Positions 17,219 through 26,890 of a stretch of 33,745 nucleotides of DNA are shown here, in pieces. Positions within the stretch are counted from its first letter, which is position 1. Each line of letters begins with the position of its first letter. Source of the stretch: Oceanospirillaceae bacterium UBA2001 (lineage in GTDB: Bacteria > Pseudomonadota > Gammaproteobacteria > Pseudomonadales > Balneatricaceae); NCBI GenBank assembly GCA_002335115.1, contig DDCR01000112.1, forward strand, positions 1-33,745, written 5' to 3'. A model generated the notes under the pieces. The model saw only the letters and a program-made list of their open reading frames with translations, searched no databases and had not been told where the DNA came from. Made by a program: the position numbers and the translations under genes.

Positions 17219-17419
17219 ATGCAATGTTTCATTCCGTTCTCTGAAGAAGTGTTAGAACAACACCCTGAACTACTTGCGGGTGGTTTGGTGCCGTTTCGTG
17301 AAGAATTTTTAAACTACACCATGGAATTTGAAGTGTTGTCTCCAAATCAAGGCAACCATTTGGCGGCAGCACATAGTGAACGAAATGAAAAAGTGTTTCC
17401 AAAGGTTCAAGCGATATAA
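17219..17419 (+). CDS. Small hypothetical protein, 66 residues
   Basis: I do not recognise this protein. It is supported as a gene by a strong RBS (AAGAAGGAG ending seven bases before ATG 17219), by its own downstream terminator, and by placement in an otherwise empty gap between argG and rhlE. The sequence is acidic and soluble (FSEEVLEQHPELLAGGLVPF near the N-terminus, then EFLNYTMEFEVLSP), with no membrane segment, signal peptide or Cys/His metal motif. The last 20 residues look more basic and possibly disordered. The run of Glu/Leu and the compact size would suit a small regulatory or adaptor protein, but no function can be assigned. It might be co-transcribed with argG if the upstream stem-loop is leaky. 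Confidence 0.7.
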   Translation: MQCFIPFSEEVLEQHPELLAGGLVPFREEFLNYTMEFEVLSPNQGNHLAAAHSERNEKVFPKVQAI

Positions 17420-17475
17420 AAGTTGAACTTTTGGTTTGATGGTTGGTCTTATATTTATAGCTAGTAAAATCCACT

Positions 17476-17538
17476 ACCCTATACAGGTTCTCGCTCCCCT
17501 TCGGGTGCCATGTATAGGGTATTTTTTTGCTTTTTTTT
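17476..17538 (+). terminator. Strong intrinsic terminator after the 66-residue gene
   Basis: ACCCTATACA (17476-17485) and TGTATAGGGT (17511-17520) form a perfect 10-bp stem. Its 25-base loop can fold a small inner hairpin around CCCCTTCGGG. A run of seven T, then GC and eight T (17522-17538), follows at once. This is the clearest plus-strand terminator in the window. Confidence 0.85.
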
Positions 17539-17543
17539 ATGCA

Positions 17544-17561
17544 ACTCCTGACCACAGGAGT
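17544..17561. repeat. Second short hairpin between the terminator and rhlE
   Basis: ACTCCTG (17544-17550) and CAGGAGT (17555-17561) give a perfect 7-bp stem with ACCA loop, directly after the T tract and 26 bp from the rhlE stop. On the minus strand it would be followed by a poly-A tract rather than U, so it is not a clean terminator for rhlE; it may protect the rhlE mRNA 3' end. Confidence 0.4.
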
Positions 17562-17586
17562 GTCACTGAAGTGGCCTTAACACGGT

Positions 17587-18957
17587 CTAATGAGCAGGCC
17601 GTTTGCGAGATCGATTAGAGGCCTCCCAAGGGTTTTTCTTGGTGGCGTTGGTGTTTTTAGCTCCATTTGTTGAAGATCTACGTTGATTCGATTTAGACAA
17701 AGGTGATTGGACTTGGGGTTTTCTCTTATTAGGGGCTTGTAAACTTAATTGTTCAGACTTAAGTTTAGGTTTTTTGGGTTTCTTGTTTTTTACTGAACGC
17801 AGATCTCGTGATGGTGGCAATGCATGAACTGGGATGAAACCCTCAATATAGTCGCGTTCAATGTGCTTTTGAATGAGGTGTTCAATCGATTCTAGAAATT
17901 CAATTTCGTCAGCACAAACTAAAGAGATCGCAGCACCTGTTTGGTTAGCTCGGCCAGTTCTGCCAATCCGATGCACGTAATCTTCGGCAATGTTGGGCAG
18001 GTCATAGTTGACGACCTGAGGCAGTTGATCAATGTCCAAGCCCCGAGCTGCGATGTCTGTTGCAACCAGCACTTTAACTTCACCCGCTTTAAACTGTGCT
18101 AGAGCTCTAGTACGGGCTCCTTGGCTCTTATTGCCATGAATAGCGTCAGCACTTATGCCGCCTCCTACAAGCCATTTTGCAAGCTTATTACAGCCGTGTT
18201 TGGTGCGGCAAAACACTAACACTTGGGTCCAATTATTACTGATAATGAGTTCTTGCAAGAGGGCAGGTTTTTGTTTTTTATCAACAGGACATAACCATTG
18301 CTTTACAGTGGGGGCCGTTGTGTTGGCAGGACTAACATTGATCTCCACTGGCTGATTCATTAGGCCCTTGGCCAGGTCTCTAATTTGTTCTGCAAAAGTC
18401 GCTGAAAACATTAGGTTCTGGCGATCTTTTGGAAGGATCGATAAAATACGTTTTAAATCATTAATAAAACCCATGTCTAACATTCGATCAGCTTCGTCGA
18501 GTATTAAAACTTCAAGTTGGTTGAATTTGACCGCTTTTTGTTGATATAAATCTAATAATCGCCCAGGCGTAGCCACTAAAACATCTGCACCACGACGCAA
18601 ACGCATCATCTGTGGATTAATTTTAACGCCACCGAACACCACTGCAGAAGTTAATGGTAGATCAACCCCATAGGTGGCCACACTTTCTGCTACTTGTGCA
18701 GCAAGTTCTCGGGTAGGGGTCAACACCAGGGCTCGAACTTGGTTGGCTTGGGCTCGATGGCCCTTTGCGAGTCGCTGCAATAATGGCAAGGTAAAAGCCG
18801 CGGTTTTACCAGTACCAGTTTGAGCAGCAGCCATCACATCATCGCCTGCTAATATGGCTGGGATGGCTTTCTCTTGAATGGGGCTTGGAATGGTATAACC
18901 TTTGGTCTCTATCGCAGTTAATAGGCGTGGCTCAAGACCAAGTTCGGCAAATGACAT
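17587..18957 (-). CDS. rhlE: DEAD-box ATP-dependent RNA helicase, RhlE type
   Basis: The 456-residue protein begins [16 protein letters not shown], with the Q motif (GYTIPSPIQ). It contains motif [10 protein letters not shown], Ia [14 protein letters not shown] (in [12 protein letters not shown]), III SAT, and the second RecA domain with [13 protein letters not shown] and HRIGRTGR. The core ends near residue 370. The last ~85 residues are a basic Lys/Ser/Asn/Pro-rich disordered tail, typical of RhlE and expected to bind RNA. The roles known for the family are ribosome assembly and RNA decay, often in the cold. The start ATG 18957 has GAG upstream. It is divergent from the YdiJ-type gene; the 171-bp gap contains a TTTAAAGCG direct repeat (19010-19018 and 19022-19030). 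Confidence 0.93.
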   Translation of the reverse strand: MSFAELGLEPRLLTAIETKGYTIPSPIQEKAIPAILAGDDVMAAAQTGTGKTAAFTLPLLQRLAKGHRAQANQVRALVLTPTRELAAQVAESVATYGVDLPLTSAVVFGGVKINPQMMRLRRGADVLVATPGRLLDLYQQKAVKFNQLEVLILDEADRMLDMGFINDLKRILSILPKDRQNLMFSATFAEQIRDLAKGLMNQPVEINVSPANTTAPTVKQWLCPVDKKQKPALLQELIISNNWTQVLVFCRTKHGCNKLAKWLVGGGISADAIHGNKSQGARTRALAQFKAGEVKVLVATDIAARGLDIDQLPQVVNYDLPNIAEDYVHRIGRTGRANQTGAAISLVCADEIEFLESIEHLIQKHIERDYIEGFIPVHALPPSRDLRSVKNKKPKKPKLKSEQLSLQAPNKRKPQVQSPLSKSNQRRSSTNGAKNTNATKKNPWEASNRSRKRPAH

Positions 18958-19128
18958 GAATTATCTCAGTATTAGGAGGTTTAGGGCGCAGGAGCATACA
19001 GGAAATGGCTTTAAAGCGCTATTTAAAGCGTGTTTTTTGGGCGTGTTAGATGATTGAATAATGGGCAAGTTAGGCGCTTTGAGTTACAATTGGCGTATCT
19101 CAAGTAAACCACTGTAGCCCCCTTAAAA

Positions 19129-22086
19129 ATGCCAAGTAAACAGTCTTTGATTGAGCCCGCAGAACAATTTGTCGACTTCCTTAATGCCCTTGAACAAAGT
19201 GGGTTCGCAGGCGAAATATCCCCCCATCAGGCGGATCGACTCATTGCTTCTACTGACAACAGTATTTATCAGTTATTACCGCAAGGCGTGTTATATCCAA
19301 AACATGAAGATGACTTAAAGGCCATTTTTATGCTTGCAGGCCAAGCAAAATTTAAGCACATCTACTTCGCCCCCCGCGGAGGCGGCACAGGAACCAATGG
19401 TCAATCCTTAACCGATGGTTTAGTGATAGATTGTTCCAAACACTTGAATAACATCCTTGAGATAGACGTTGATGCGGGCTGGGTAAAAGTGCAGGCTGGC
19501 GTGATTCGTGACCAACTCAATGATTACTTGCGGCCCTTTGGGATGTTTTTTGCCCCTACTTTATCCACCAGTAACAGAGCAACACTTGGCGGTATGGCCA
19601 ATACGGATGCCTGTGGCCAAGGTTCTCGCATATATGGCCGCACCAGTAACCATGTTTTAGCCCTTAATCTGGTATTGGCCAATGGTCATCAAGTCACTAG
19701 TGAACAACTCTCCAGTCAAGCTTTACGATCTAAAATTGAAACAGGGGGTGAGGTCGCTAAACTATATCAGCAGGTGAGTGATTTAGTGATCCAAAAGCAG
19801 TCTGTTATTAATGCCCGATTCCCTAAGCTTAATCGCTTTATGACAGGCTATAATTTAGCCCATATTCATAACGAGAATAGCTTTGATTTAAGCAAACTTA
19901 TTTGTGGTTCAGAAGGTACGCTGGCGTTAGTCTCAGAATTAACTCTCAAACTCACACCCATTCCTCGGGCAAAAGAATTATTAGTCCTTCGTTATCAGTC
20001 ATTTGACGCTGCTTTGCGTGATGCTAATCTGCTAGTTCAACAGAATCCTGATGCCATAGAAACAATTGATGACACCATACTTAAACTGGCCAAAGGGGAT
20101 GTGATCTGGCCGCTTGTGGCTAACACCCTAGATCAATTCAATGCTGCGCCATTAGCAGCCATCAATTTAGTTGAATTTGGTGCTATGGATGCGCTCGAAT
20201 TGGCGGCCAAGCTAGATGCGATATGCGTCGAGTTAAGGGCTAGAAATGCAAGCTATGAGCGTCTTTCTGCACCCCAAGACATAGCAAACTTTTGGGAATT
20301 ACGTAAAAAAGGGGTTGGCCTGTTAGGTAATTTACCTGGTTTAAAACGGCCTATTGCCTTTGTTGAAGACACGGCTGTTCCACCTGAACACTTAGCTGAC
20401 TACATTGTAGAGTTTCGACAATTACTGGATCAAATGGGAGTCACATATGGCATGTATGGGCATGTGGATGCAGGTTGCCTGCACGTCAGGCCAGCGCTCA
20501 ATATGCGTGACCCAGAGGACGCCTTTAAACTGCGAGTCATCTCTGATTCAGTACAGGCTTTAGTACAAAAATATCAAGGGGTGATGTGGGGTGAACATGG
20601 CAAGGGTTTCAGGAGCGAGTATACAGAAGAGACCATAGGCGCAGAACTTTATCTTGACATGCGTCGCATAAAAACATGGTTTGACCCTCATAATCAACTT
20701 AACCCGGGGAAAATTTGTACGCCTTTAGGGTCGGAGAAAAAATTAGTACAGGTTGATGACCCTCGCACCCGGGGCAGTCAAGATCGTCAAATCGATGAGT
20801 CAATTATTGAGCATTGGCAGCCTGTTGTATCATGCAATGGCAACGGTGCGTGTTTTAACTATCAGCCAGAAGCAGCTATGTGTCCCTCCTATAAAGCCAC
20901 TAAAGATCGTGTTCAGTCGCCTAAGGGCAGAGCGAGTTTATTAAGGGAGTGGTTAAAGCAAGAGGCTCAAGGTGGTGCTGATGCAGAGCTAGAGTACCAA
21001 GTTTATCAATCGATGCAAACCTGTTTGGCATGTAAAGCTTGCACCACTGCTTGCCCCATCAAAGTTGATATACCGACTTATCGTAGTCGCTTTTTACAGC
21101 ATTACTTCAAGCGCAACCGTCGACCCTTGGGAGACTATGCTGTTGGATTGGTAGAACAGTTTGGACTTTATGCTAGCAGAGCGGCTTGGTTAAGTAATCT
21201 ATGTACTCAATTATCACCCGTTCGGTGGTTGATAAAAAAGGTTTTTGGCTTGGTTAATATGCCCCAAGTCTATGCCTATAATATCAATCAATTGGCGTGC
21301 ATAGAGGGTGTCAAGGTTTGGCATAAAGATGCATTTAAGGACCTGAGCAAACTTGAAAAAAAGCCTTATTTAGTCATAGTGCAGGACGTGTTCAGCAGTT
21401 GTTACGATCTACCACAAATGCAAGACATCCTATCTTGTTTAGTCAACATGGGTTTTAAACCTTTAGTTATGCCGATCATGCCTTCTGGTAAGCCTCTCTA
21501 TGTCAAAGGCTTCTTGCAAGCCTTTGATCGACAAGCAGCACAAGTCGTTAAGCAGTTGCAAATAGTCAGGCAACAAGGTTTTGAGCTCGTTGCAGTTGAT
21601 CCGAGTGTGGGCTTAACTTATCGCGATGAATATTGTCAGCGCCTAGGCGCTGAGCAAGTACCGACAGTTTTGTTGTTACAAGAGTGGTTAAGTCGCCATC
21701 TGGATGAGCTTAAGCTGCCTCAAGGTGAAAACCCAGAAAAACGTGAAGTTGCTTTATTGGGTCATTGTTCAGAAAACGCTCTAGTTACCCTGAACTTGGA
21801 CGTTTGGCGCACTATTTTTGCTAAATTCTCAATCGATCTGCTGACACCCCCTGCCGGATGCTGTGGCATGGCGGGTACTTTTGGTCATGAGCAAAAGCAT
21901 CGCGCGATGTCGGATGAACTCTATCAAATGAGCTGGCACCAGCCAGTGCAAGATGCCATCAATAAAGCGGGCACTATTCTGGCCACTGGGTATTCTTGTC
22001 GTAGTATCATTCGCCAACAAACAGGGGCTCAACCACAGCATCCACTGACTTACCTTAACCGCCTATTCAATGAAATTGAGGGTTAA
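19129..22086 (+). CDS. ydiJ: YdiJ-family FAD-linked oxidase with 4Fe-4S and CCG domains (probable D-2-hydroxyacid dehydrogenase)
   Basis: The 985-residue protein combines three parts. A VAO-type FAD domain comes first (PRGGGTGTNGQSLTDG near 83-98, STSNRATLGGMANTDACGQG). An FAD-oxidase C-terminal domain includes GMYGHVDAGCLHVRP and ends at HNQLNPGKI. A ferredoxin-like cluster CLACKACTTACP follows (Cys632, 635, 638, 642), then a cysteine-rich CCG domain with GHCSENAL and AGCCGMAGTFGHE near the C-terminus. Relatives act on D-lactate or D-2-hydroxyglutarate and deliver electrons to the respiratory chain. E. coli YdiJ (1018 residues) has been linked to D-2-hydroxyglutarate, which arises as a by-product of serine synthesis. 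The substrate here is inferred. Its 3' end overlaps the convergent YdbH-like gene by 20 bp. The RBS at ATG 19129 is weak. Confidence 0.88.
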   Translation: MPSKQSLIEPAEQFVDFLNALEQSGFAGEISPHQADRLIASTDNSIYQLLPQGVLYPKHEDDLKAIFMLAGQAKFKHIYFAPRGGGTGTNGQSLTDGLVIDCSKHLNNILEIDVDAGWVKVQAGVIRDQLNDYLRPFGMFFAPTLSTSNRATLGGMANTDACGQGSRIYGRTSNHVLALNLVLANGHQVTSEQLSSQALRSKIETGGEVAKLYQQVSDLVIQKQSVINARFPKLNRFMTGYNLAHIHNENSFDLSKLICGSEGTLALVSELTLKLTPIPRAKELLVLRYQSFDAALRDANLLVQQNPDAIETIDDTILKLAKGDVIWPLVANTLDQFNAAPLAAINLVEFGAMDALELAAKLDAICVELRARNASYERLSAPQDIANFWELRKKGVGLLGNLPGLKRPIAFVEDTAVPPEHLADYIVEFRQLLDQMGVTYGMYGHVDAGCLHVRPALNMRDPEDAFKLRVISDSVQALVQKYQGVMWGEHGKGFRSEYTEETIGAELYLDMRRIKTWFDPHNQLNPGKICTPLGSEKKLVQVDDPRTRGSQDRQIDESIIEHWQPVVSCNGNGACFNYQPEAAMCPSYKATKDRVQSPKGRASLLREWLKQEAQGGADAELEYQVYQSMQTCLACKACTTACPIKVDIPTYRSRFLQHYFKRNRRPLGDYAVGLVEQFGLYASRAAWLSNLCTQLSPVRWLIKKVFGLVNMPQVYAYNINQLACIEGVKVWHKDAFKDLSKLEKKPYLVIVQDVFSSCYDLPQMQDILSCLVNMGFKPLVMPIMPSGKPLYVKGFLQAFDRQAAQVVKQLQIVRQQGFELVAVDPSVGLTYRDEYCQRLGAEQVPTVLLLQEWLSRHLDELKLPQGENPEKREVALLGHCSENALVTLNLDVWRTIFAKFSIDLLTPPAGCCGMAGTFGHEQKHRAMSDELYQMSWHQPVQDAINKAGTILATGYSCRSIIRQQTGAQPQHPLTYLNRLFNEIEG

Positions 22087-24787
22087 GAGTAAGGCTAAAG
22101 TCCACTTTTTTACCCTCTTCAAAGTTATTATTGGTGCCCACAAAACGAGTCAATAGTTGCAGTTTGTCATTTTCATTGTGGGTCAGTTGAGCTGAAATAT
22201 GCTGGAATTGAAATTCGCTAAGAATTTCTTGCAGATAGTTGGCCTTATCCGATAAATCGACATCATCATTGGTTTTATATTGGATGGTGCCTGCTTTACT
22301 GCTTGATAGGTTTGCACTAGAAACGCGCCACGTTTGACTGCCACTCGCGGTTAGATCTAACGCCATGTTTAAATCACCAGAGACTTCTCCATTTGCATCT
22401 AAGTTGGGAGCTTTGGCCAAAGTGATAAGGTCTTTAAGATTAATGCCTTGTAAACTGATGGGCAAGGTATTTAAAAGCGCAGGCTGAATGGCCAAGTTCT
22501 GTCCTAAAACACTTCCTCCTAGCCACTCAGCTTCAATTTTATCTATTTGATAGGTAACAGATGTCCAGCCATTAGTGCTCAAGCTTAGTTGTGAGTTGAG
22601 TAATTTTTGACCCACTACAGGACCCCAATTTATCTGCTCTGCTTTAATCTGATGAGTGCCAGTCAACTGGCTAGTCTTTGGTCTATCACCAACACCTTCC
22701 TCTACGATCTGCCCGCTCTGGTCTCGGTTAAGCTTGTACCCAAACTGACTTTGGCCGGTTAAACCTTTGATCTTTAAGTTTTCACTATGGGCGTCTACAA
22801 AGGAGTAATTGAATTTCTGATTAGCTGATAAGTTGTCCCTACTCCAATGCCAGTCTGCTTCATAATCTGCTGTGCCACGGGTAATATTGGCCAACAATGG
22901 AACGGGTAGTTCAAGGGTGTTTTCAAGTGGATTAAGTTGGGTCATTAATGGGGGCAAAGCGACGTCTTTTGCTTGCACAAATAATTGATGATCAGCCGTA
23001 TTGGCGCGCCAAGTGTACTTTCCATTTAATGCACTGATATATGGGGACAGTTCAGAGTTAAAGTTGATGTTTAGTTGCCCATCAAGCCAGTTAAAGCCTC
23101 CCGTTGACATGACTTGGAAACTGGGCCAGTCAGTCAGATTGACAGACGTGGGACGCAGTTCAAATGATCCTTTAACAGGTTGATTGGACAATAGTGTCGA
23201 GCCTTCTGCAAGATTGATTTCCAGACCTTGGCTCGGAATTAACTCAGGCCTTAAATGGACAAAAGCGTTAGACCAAGTCCAATAATCCTGCTCTGGAAGA
23301 TAAGCCAATTGAATCGTTTGGTCATTAGTCAGATTGAGCTTGTCACTCGCAAACAGTTGAACTGTGCCTGCTTTGCGTCTACTCACAACTTGGGTTGCTG
23401 ATATTTTACTATCAGACTTGACTTTAAACTGCCATTGTTTGGGGTCAAAATCAAAGTCTACGGCGCCTAGAAACTGCAGTTTGCGCAAATCTATAGGTAG
23501 CTGTGCCATCCAAGGGTTGGCGTCTGCATGCGCAAGATAATAGCCACTTAAATTGGCCAGCCCTTGCCAATGATTGAGAGCGTGGACCTGAAGTTGTGTT
23601 AGCTGGCCAAATACTTGGTACACAGAATGCGTATTTTCTAGCGTGGCATTAATGTCCCCTTGTAAAATCAAACTTGTTTTTGCACCTAAAAAATTGGCGG
23701 TTTGTATCCTTTCAATAACCACCGGACTATCTGCACTGAAGGTCAGTTGTGCTTGTTCGAGCAGCAGAGATTGATACAAACTGGGGTCTATCGTGGTGTT
23801 GTCCCATGCAGGGGATATGCGCACAATGCTGCCTTCATTAAGACGCCATTTTGGCTTATTATTTGGGCTAAATATTTGTGTTAGACTCGCATCAATACTA
23901 AGTTCTTTGGCATTGGGGTGTTTAGCAGCTAATTGTATTTGGCTTTGCAGTTCTCCTTGGGCTTGGTTGAGCCAAGCATCAACATCCGCATAATTTTGTC
24001 TATCAATTTCAACTGGGAGACTGATTTTCCAGTGACTGCTTAGTTTACCTTGAGTGATGGTAGTTTGAGCCAACTCAATGGGTAACAGTTCAGGTAAAAA
24101 CTTTTGGCCATAGGCTAAGTTAATAGCACCTTGGCCTTGCCAAACATATCCTTCACCTTGGGGTTTGACGATAGAGGTGATTTTTGCCACCGGTGAACTG
24201 TTTTGGGTTGCAAATAATTTAGCGTCAACCTGATCGTCTGAACCTAGGGTTGCGTCCAGATATATTTGCTGCTGGGTGGGCGTTGCTATTTTACTTAATA
24301 TACTGAGCCCTTCACTTTGATTGGTGAGTTGCCCAGACAGATTAAATTGTTGCCTTTGGATACTGAGATCTAGCTCGAACTTATGCACTTTAAACTGGGG
24401 CCATTCAGGCAACCACTGGCTAGGTATTAAGGCAAGGGTGGGGATTAGGGGCAGGCCTGTGGGATTGGTCTCAATAGAGGCAGAGGCCTCACCGACCCTA
24501 AAATATGGCCACTGTCGATTATTGATTGATTGCCATGTATAGGCCAATGACACATCTTTAAGAGTGGCAGTAAAATTGCCTTCCATATCAATCTGACGCC
24601 ATTTCACTTGCTCGATGTGCCAGTTCTCGTGACTTGGGTAGCCCACATTGAGTTCTATTTCTTGCCAGTTATAAGGTTTAAGTAGCATGACTACAATGCT
24701 AGGTACCCATAAGGGGATGGCCGCATAGCAGAGCAGCAAGAGGGCGATTATAGGGAGTAGTACATATCGGAACAAAAGCCTAAACAT
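22067..24787 (-). CDS. AsmA/TamB-superfamily envelope protein, YdbH-like
   Basis: The 906-residue protein has one N-terminal membrane anchor (~5-30, VLLPIIALLLLCYAAIPLWVP in part) followed by a very long, beta-rich, low-charge periplasmic region of repeated short strands (patterns such as KGSFELRPTSVNLTDWP and LSLSTNGWTSVTYQIDKIEAEWLGG, each in part). Length, anchor and C-terminal pattern fit YdbH (E. coli ~879), a member of the AsmA-like group with YhdP and TamB that is thought to bridge the two membranes and move phospholipids. The assignment is by overall architecture; I see no single decisive motif. In E. coli ydbH is followed by ynbE and ydbL. Here no such genes follow, because the gene ends convergent with and overlapping the YdiJ gene. 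It starts 87 bp after nth on the same strand and may be part of the rsx-nth transcript. Confidence 0.65.
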   Translation of the reverse strand: MFRLLFRYVLLPIIALLLLCYAAIPLWVPSIVVMLLKPYNWQEIELNVGYPSHENWHIEQVKWRQIDMEGNFTATLKDVSLAYTWQSINNRQWPYFRVGEASASIETNPTGLPLIPTLALIPSQWLPEWPQFKVHKFELDLSIQRQQFNLSGQLTNQSEGLSILSKIATPTQQQIYLDATLGSDDQVDAKLFATQNSSPVAKITSIVKPQGEGYVWQGQGAINLAYGQKFLPELLPIELAQTTITQGKLSSHWKISLPVEIDRQNYADVDAWLNQAQGELQSQIQLAAKHPNAKELSIDASLTQIFSPNNKPKWRLNEGSIVRISPAWDNTTIDPSLYQSLLLEQAQLTFSADSPVVIERIQTANFLGAKTSLILQGDINATLENTHSVYQVFGQLTQLQVHALNHWQGLANLSGYYLAHADANPWMAQLPIDLRKLQFLGAVDFDFDPKQWQFKVKSDSKISATQVVSRRKAGTVQLFASDKLNLTNDQTIQLAYLPEQDYWTWSNAFVHLRPELIPSQGLEINLAEGSTLLSNQPVKGSFELRPTSVNLTDWPSFQVMSTGGFNWLDGQLNINFNSELSPYISALNGKYTWRANTADHQLFVQAKDVALPPLMTQLNPLENTLELPVPLLANITRGTADYEADWHWSRDNLSANQKFNYSFVDAHSENLKIKGLTGQSQFGYKLNRDQSGQIVEEGVGDRPKTSQLTGTHQIKAEQINWGPVVGQKLLNSQLSLSTNGWTSVTYQIDKIEAEWLGGSVLGQNLAIQPALLNTLPISLQGINLKDLITLAKAPNLDANGEVSGDLNMALDLTASGSQTWRVSSANLSSSKAGTIQYKTNDDVDLSDKANYLQEILSEFQFQHISAQLTHNENDKLQLLTRFVGTNNNFEEGKKVDFSLTLNPQFH

Positions 24788-24874
24788 AGGGTAAAATCTT
24801 TCATTAAATGTGCGTAATTTTGATGATTAGTATGAGCCAGTTTTTGGAAACTGCCAAGCAGTCTAGCACATAAC

Positions 24875-25510
24875 TTAATCTGAAGTTTTGTGTTTAAATT
24901 CACAAAGATCTTCAATCGTGCAGGCACCACATTTCGGTTTTCTTGCAACACAAACATAACGTCCATGAAGGATCATCCAATGGTGTGCGTCTAAAAGGTA
25001 TTCATTGGGCACAAATTTCAAAAGTTTTTTTTCTACGTCTACCACGTCTTTACCAGGTGCCACTCGCGTGCGGTTAGACCAGCGAAAAATATGGGTATCT
25101 ACAGCCATAGCAATCTGTCTAAAGGCGGTATTTAGCACCACGTTAGCTGTTTTTCTACCCACGCCAGGTAAGGCTTCAAGAGCTTCTCTAGTGTCTGGGA
25201 CTATACCGTTATGGAGGTCTACTAACATCGTTGCAGCTTGCATCACATGCTTGGCTTTACTATTGTATAAGCCAATGGTTTTAATGTGCTGTTTTAAACC
25301 TTCTAAACCCAGTTTGAGCATGGCTTGTGGCGTATTAGCCACCTTAAATAACTCATTTGTAGCCTTGTTTACACTCACGTCTGTGGCTTGGGCAGAAAGC
25401 GCAACAGCCACCAAAAGCTCATAATGATTATTAAAATTTAACTCTGTTTCTGGTAATGGGTTATCAGCCTTTAATCGGGCAAAGATTTGTTCACGTTTGC
25501 TTTTATTCAT
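24875..25510 (-). CDS. nth: Endonuclease III (DNA glycosylase/AP lyase)
   Basis: The 211-residue enzyme removes oxidised pyrimidines and nicks at the abasic site. The helix-hairpin-helix LPGVGRKTA carries catalytic Lys120. Asp138 lies in VDTHIFR. The 4Fe-4S loop has Cys187, Cys194, Cys197 and Cys203, the same numbering and spacing (C-X6-C-X2-C-X5-C) as E. coli Nth. NRTRVAPGKD is the usual NRT...PGK region. ATG 25510 lies 20 bp after the rsxE stop. nth at the end of the rsx operon is a conserved gammaproteobacterial arrangement, plausibly linking redox maintenance of Fe-S proteins with repair of oxidative DNA damage. Confidence 0.96.
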   Translation of the reverse strand: MNKSKREQIFARLKADNPLPETELNFNNHYELLVAVALSAQATDVSVNKATNELFKVANTPQAMLKLGLEGLKQHIKTIGLYNSKAKHVMQAATMLVDLHNGIVPDTREALEALPGVGRKTANVVLNTAFRQIAMAVDTHIFRWSNRTRVAPGKDVVDVEKKLLKFVPNEYLLDAHHWMILHGRYVCVARKPKCGACTIEDLCEFKHKTSD

Positions 25511-25530
25511 TGCAGTATCCAGTTTTGATG

Positions 25531-26241
25531 TTAAGCAATGATGCCGGTTACCCTAACCCGCTTGCCGCCTGCTTCTGCTAGAGGGTTAGCCTTAAGTTTT
25601 TGTGCTTTATGGTATTGATCAAAACAGTTTTTGGCAGCAATGATTAACCCCATACCCACGAATGCGCCAGGGGGTAACACAGCAAACAAAAAACCACGAT
25701 AGTCGGATATAATCACTAATGTCCAGTCTTTTGCGATGGAGCCAAATAATAAGTGCATGTCTGCGAACAGGGTTCCCTGACCTAAAAATTCACGCATCGC
25801 CCCAAGTATAAATAGCACAAGGGCAAACCCAAAGCCCATGCTTAAACCATCTAACACGGCTAACAGCGGTGGGTTTTTGCGAGCATAAGCGTCTGCTCTA
25901 CCTAGAATGGCACAGTTAGTCACAATGAGTGGAATAAAAATCCCTAATATTTGATACAGCTCATAGGTCAAGGCTTGCATAGTCAGTTCTGCGATAGTTA
26001 CTAAGGCTGCTATGATCATCACAAACACAGGCAGACGAATGTCATCGGCCACCTGATGTCGAATTAACGAAACCAGCAAGTTTGAACCGACTAACACTAA
26101 TAATGTGGCGAAACCTAAGCCTATGGCATTCACAACACTGCCCGTTACGGCTAGGAGAGGGCAAAGCCCGAGTAATTGGACTAAAGCAGGATTGTTATTC
26201 CAAAGACCATCGATGACTATTTCTTTTTGCTCTGTAGCCAT
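25531..26241 (-). CDS. rsxE: Electron transport complex subunit RsxE (RnfE)
   Basis: The 236-residue integral membrane subunit shares family blocks with E. coli Rsx[44 protein letters not shown] and [11 protein letters not shown] (some in part). It has about six membrane segments and pairs with RsxA, its inverted homologue, around the membrane Fe-S centre. The open frame continues up to 26373 inside rsxG, but homology starts at [13 protein letters not shown] therefore placed the start at ATG 26241, one base after the rsxG stop, with AGGAG seven bases upstream. The short C-terminal tail is Lys/Arg-rich and cytoplasmic. Tight spacing to rsxG and nth indicates one operon. Confidence 0.94.
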   Translation of the reverse strand: MATEQKEIVIDGLWNNNPALVQLLGLCPLLAVTGSVVNAIGLGFATLLVLVGSNLLVSLIRHQVADDIRLPVFVMIIAALVTIAELTMQALTYELYQILGIFIPLIVTNCAILGRADAYARKNPPLLAVLDGLSMGFGFALVLFILGAMREFLGQGTLFADMHLLFGSIAKDWTLVIISDYRGFLFAVLPPGAFVGMGLIIAAKNCFDQYHKAQKLKANPLAEAGGKRVRVTGIIA

Positions 26242-26242
26242 G

Positions 26243-26890
26243 TTAATTCTCCTGCGTTTTGGCATAAAGGGCCGCATGATGCCGCTCATGGTAGAGTAGG
26301 CCTTGATACACTGCTTTGACAACAGCTCTAGGGGTGATCGTGGCACCAGTAAAGCCATCAAACACTCCCCCATCTTTAGTTACCGACCAATCCTTTGATG
26401 GGGTGTTGGCAAGGGAACGTCCTATAAAGCTGTCTATCCACGGAGACTTTTTACGCTCTACCTTATCACCTAAACCTGGTGTTTCTTTGTGTTCTATCGT
26501 GCGCACGCCCTGAATAAAACCCTCCTGATCTATGCCAATCAGTAATGCAATGTCACCACTATAGCCATCTTTTGTAATCACAGGTAAGACGATAGCTTGG
26601 GTACTTCCAGACTTAACTGCCGCATAACCAAGGGCTGGGGGTGTAATATTAAGTGGTGCAAAATCCTGCAGTTCTATAGGTGCTGACAATAAGCTTTGAT
26701 CATAGAAATCTAGTGGCATTACGGCTGATAATGCACGGGCTTTAGCCGCGGCTTTATTGGCAGCAATTGCATCACTGCCAGTGACAAAAGTGAGGCTAAT
26801 AGCGGCCGCAGTCACGACAGCAAATACCCCCAAACTAAAGGCACCATTGCGCACTGACTTGAATAAGTTGTTAGGGCCTTTCGCACTCAT
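26243..26890 (-). CDS. rsxG: Electron transport complex subunit RsxG (RnfG)
   Basis: The 215-residue subunit has one N-terminal membrane anchor (~18-36) and a periplasmic FMN domain. [11 protein letters not shown] contains the S/T-G-A-T flavinylation motif (181-184), with Thr184 the expected site of phosphoester-linked [15 protein letters not shown] is the second conserved block. It passes electrons between the RsxD flavin and the rest of the complex on the periplasmic face. ATG 26890 overlaps the rsxD stop by one base (TAATG), indicating coupled translation. Flavinylation by ApbE is expected from family knowledge; apbE is not in this window. Confidence 0.94.
   Translation of the reverse strand: MSAKGPNNLFKSVRNGAFSLGVFAVVTAAAISLTFVTGSDAIAANKAAAKARALSAVMPLDFYDQSLLSAPIELQDFAPLNITPPALGYAAVKSGSTQAIVLPVITKDGYSGDIALLIGIDQEGFIQGVRTIEHKETPGLGDKVERKKSPWIDSFIGRSLANTPSKDWSVTKDGGVFDGFTGATITPRAVVKAVYQGLLYHERHHAALYAKTQEN

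Noticed and set aside
17229..17555. Minus-strand 108-residue frame across the small gene and its terminator
   Set aside because: It reads through the terminator stem and T tract and is antisense to a better-supported gene.
24838..24853. CAGTTT/AAACTG hairpin between nth and the YdbH-like gene
   Set aside because: The stem is short and without a U tract on the minus strand; it is too weak to call a terminator.
25005..25424. 139-residue plus-strand frame opposite nth
   Set aside because: It is a shadow of a highly conserved gene, without its own RBS or a plausible protein pattern.
26242..26373. 44-residue upstream extension of RsxE
   Set aside because: It lies entirely inside rsxG in another frame; ATG 26241 has a good RBS and matches the family start.
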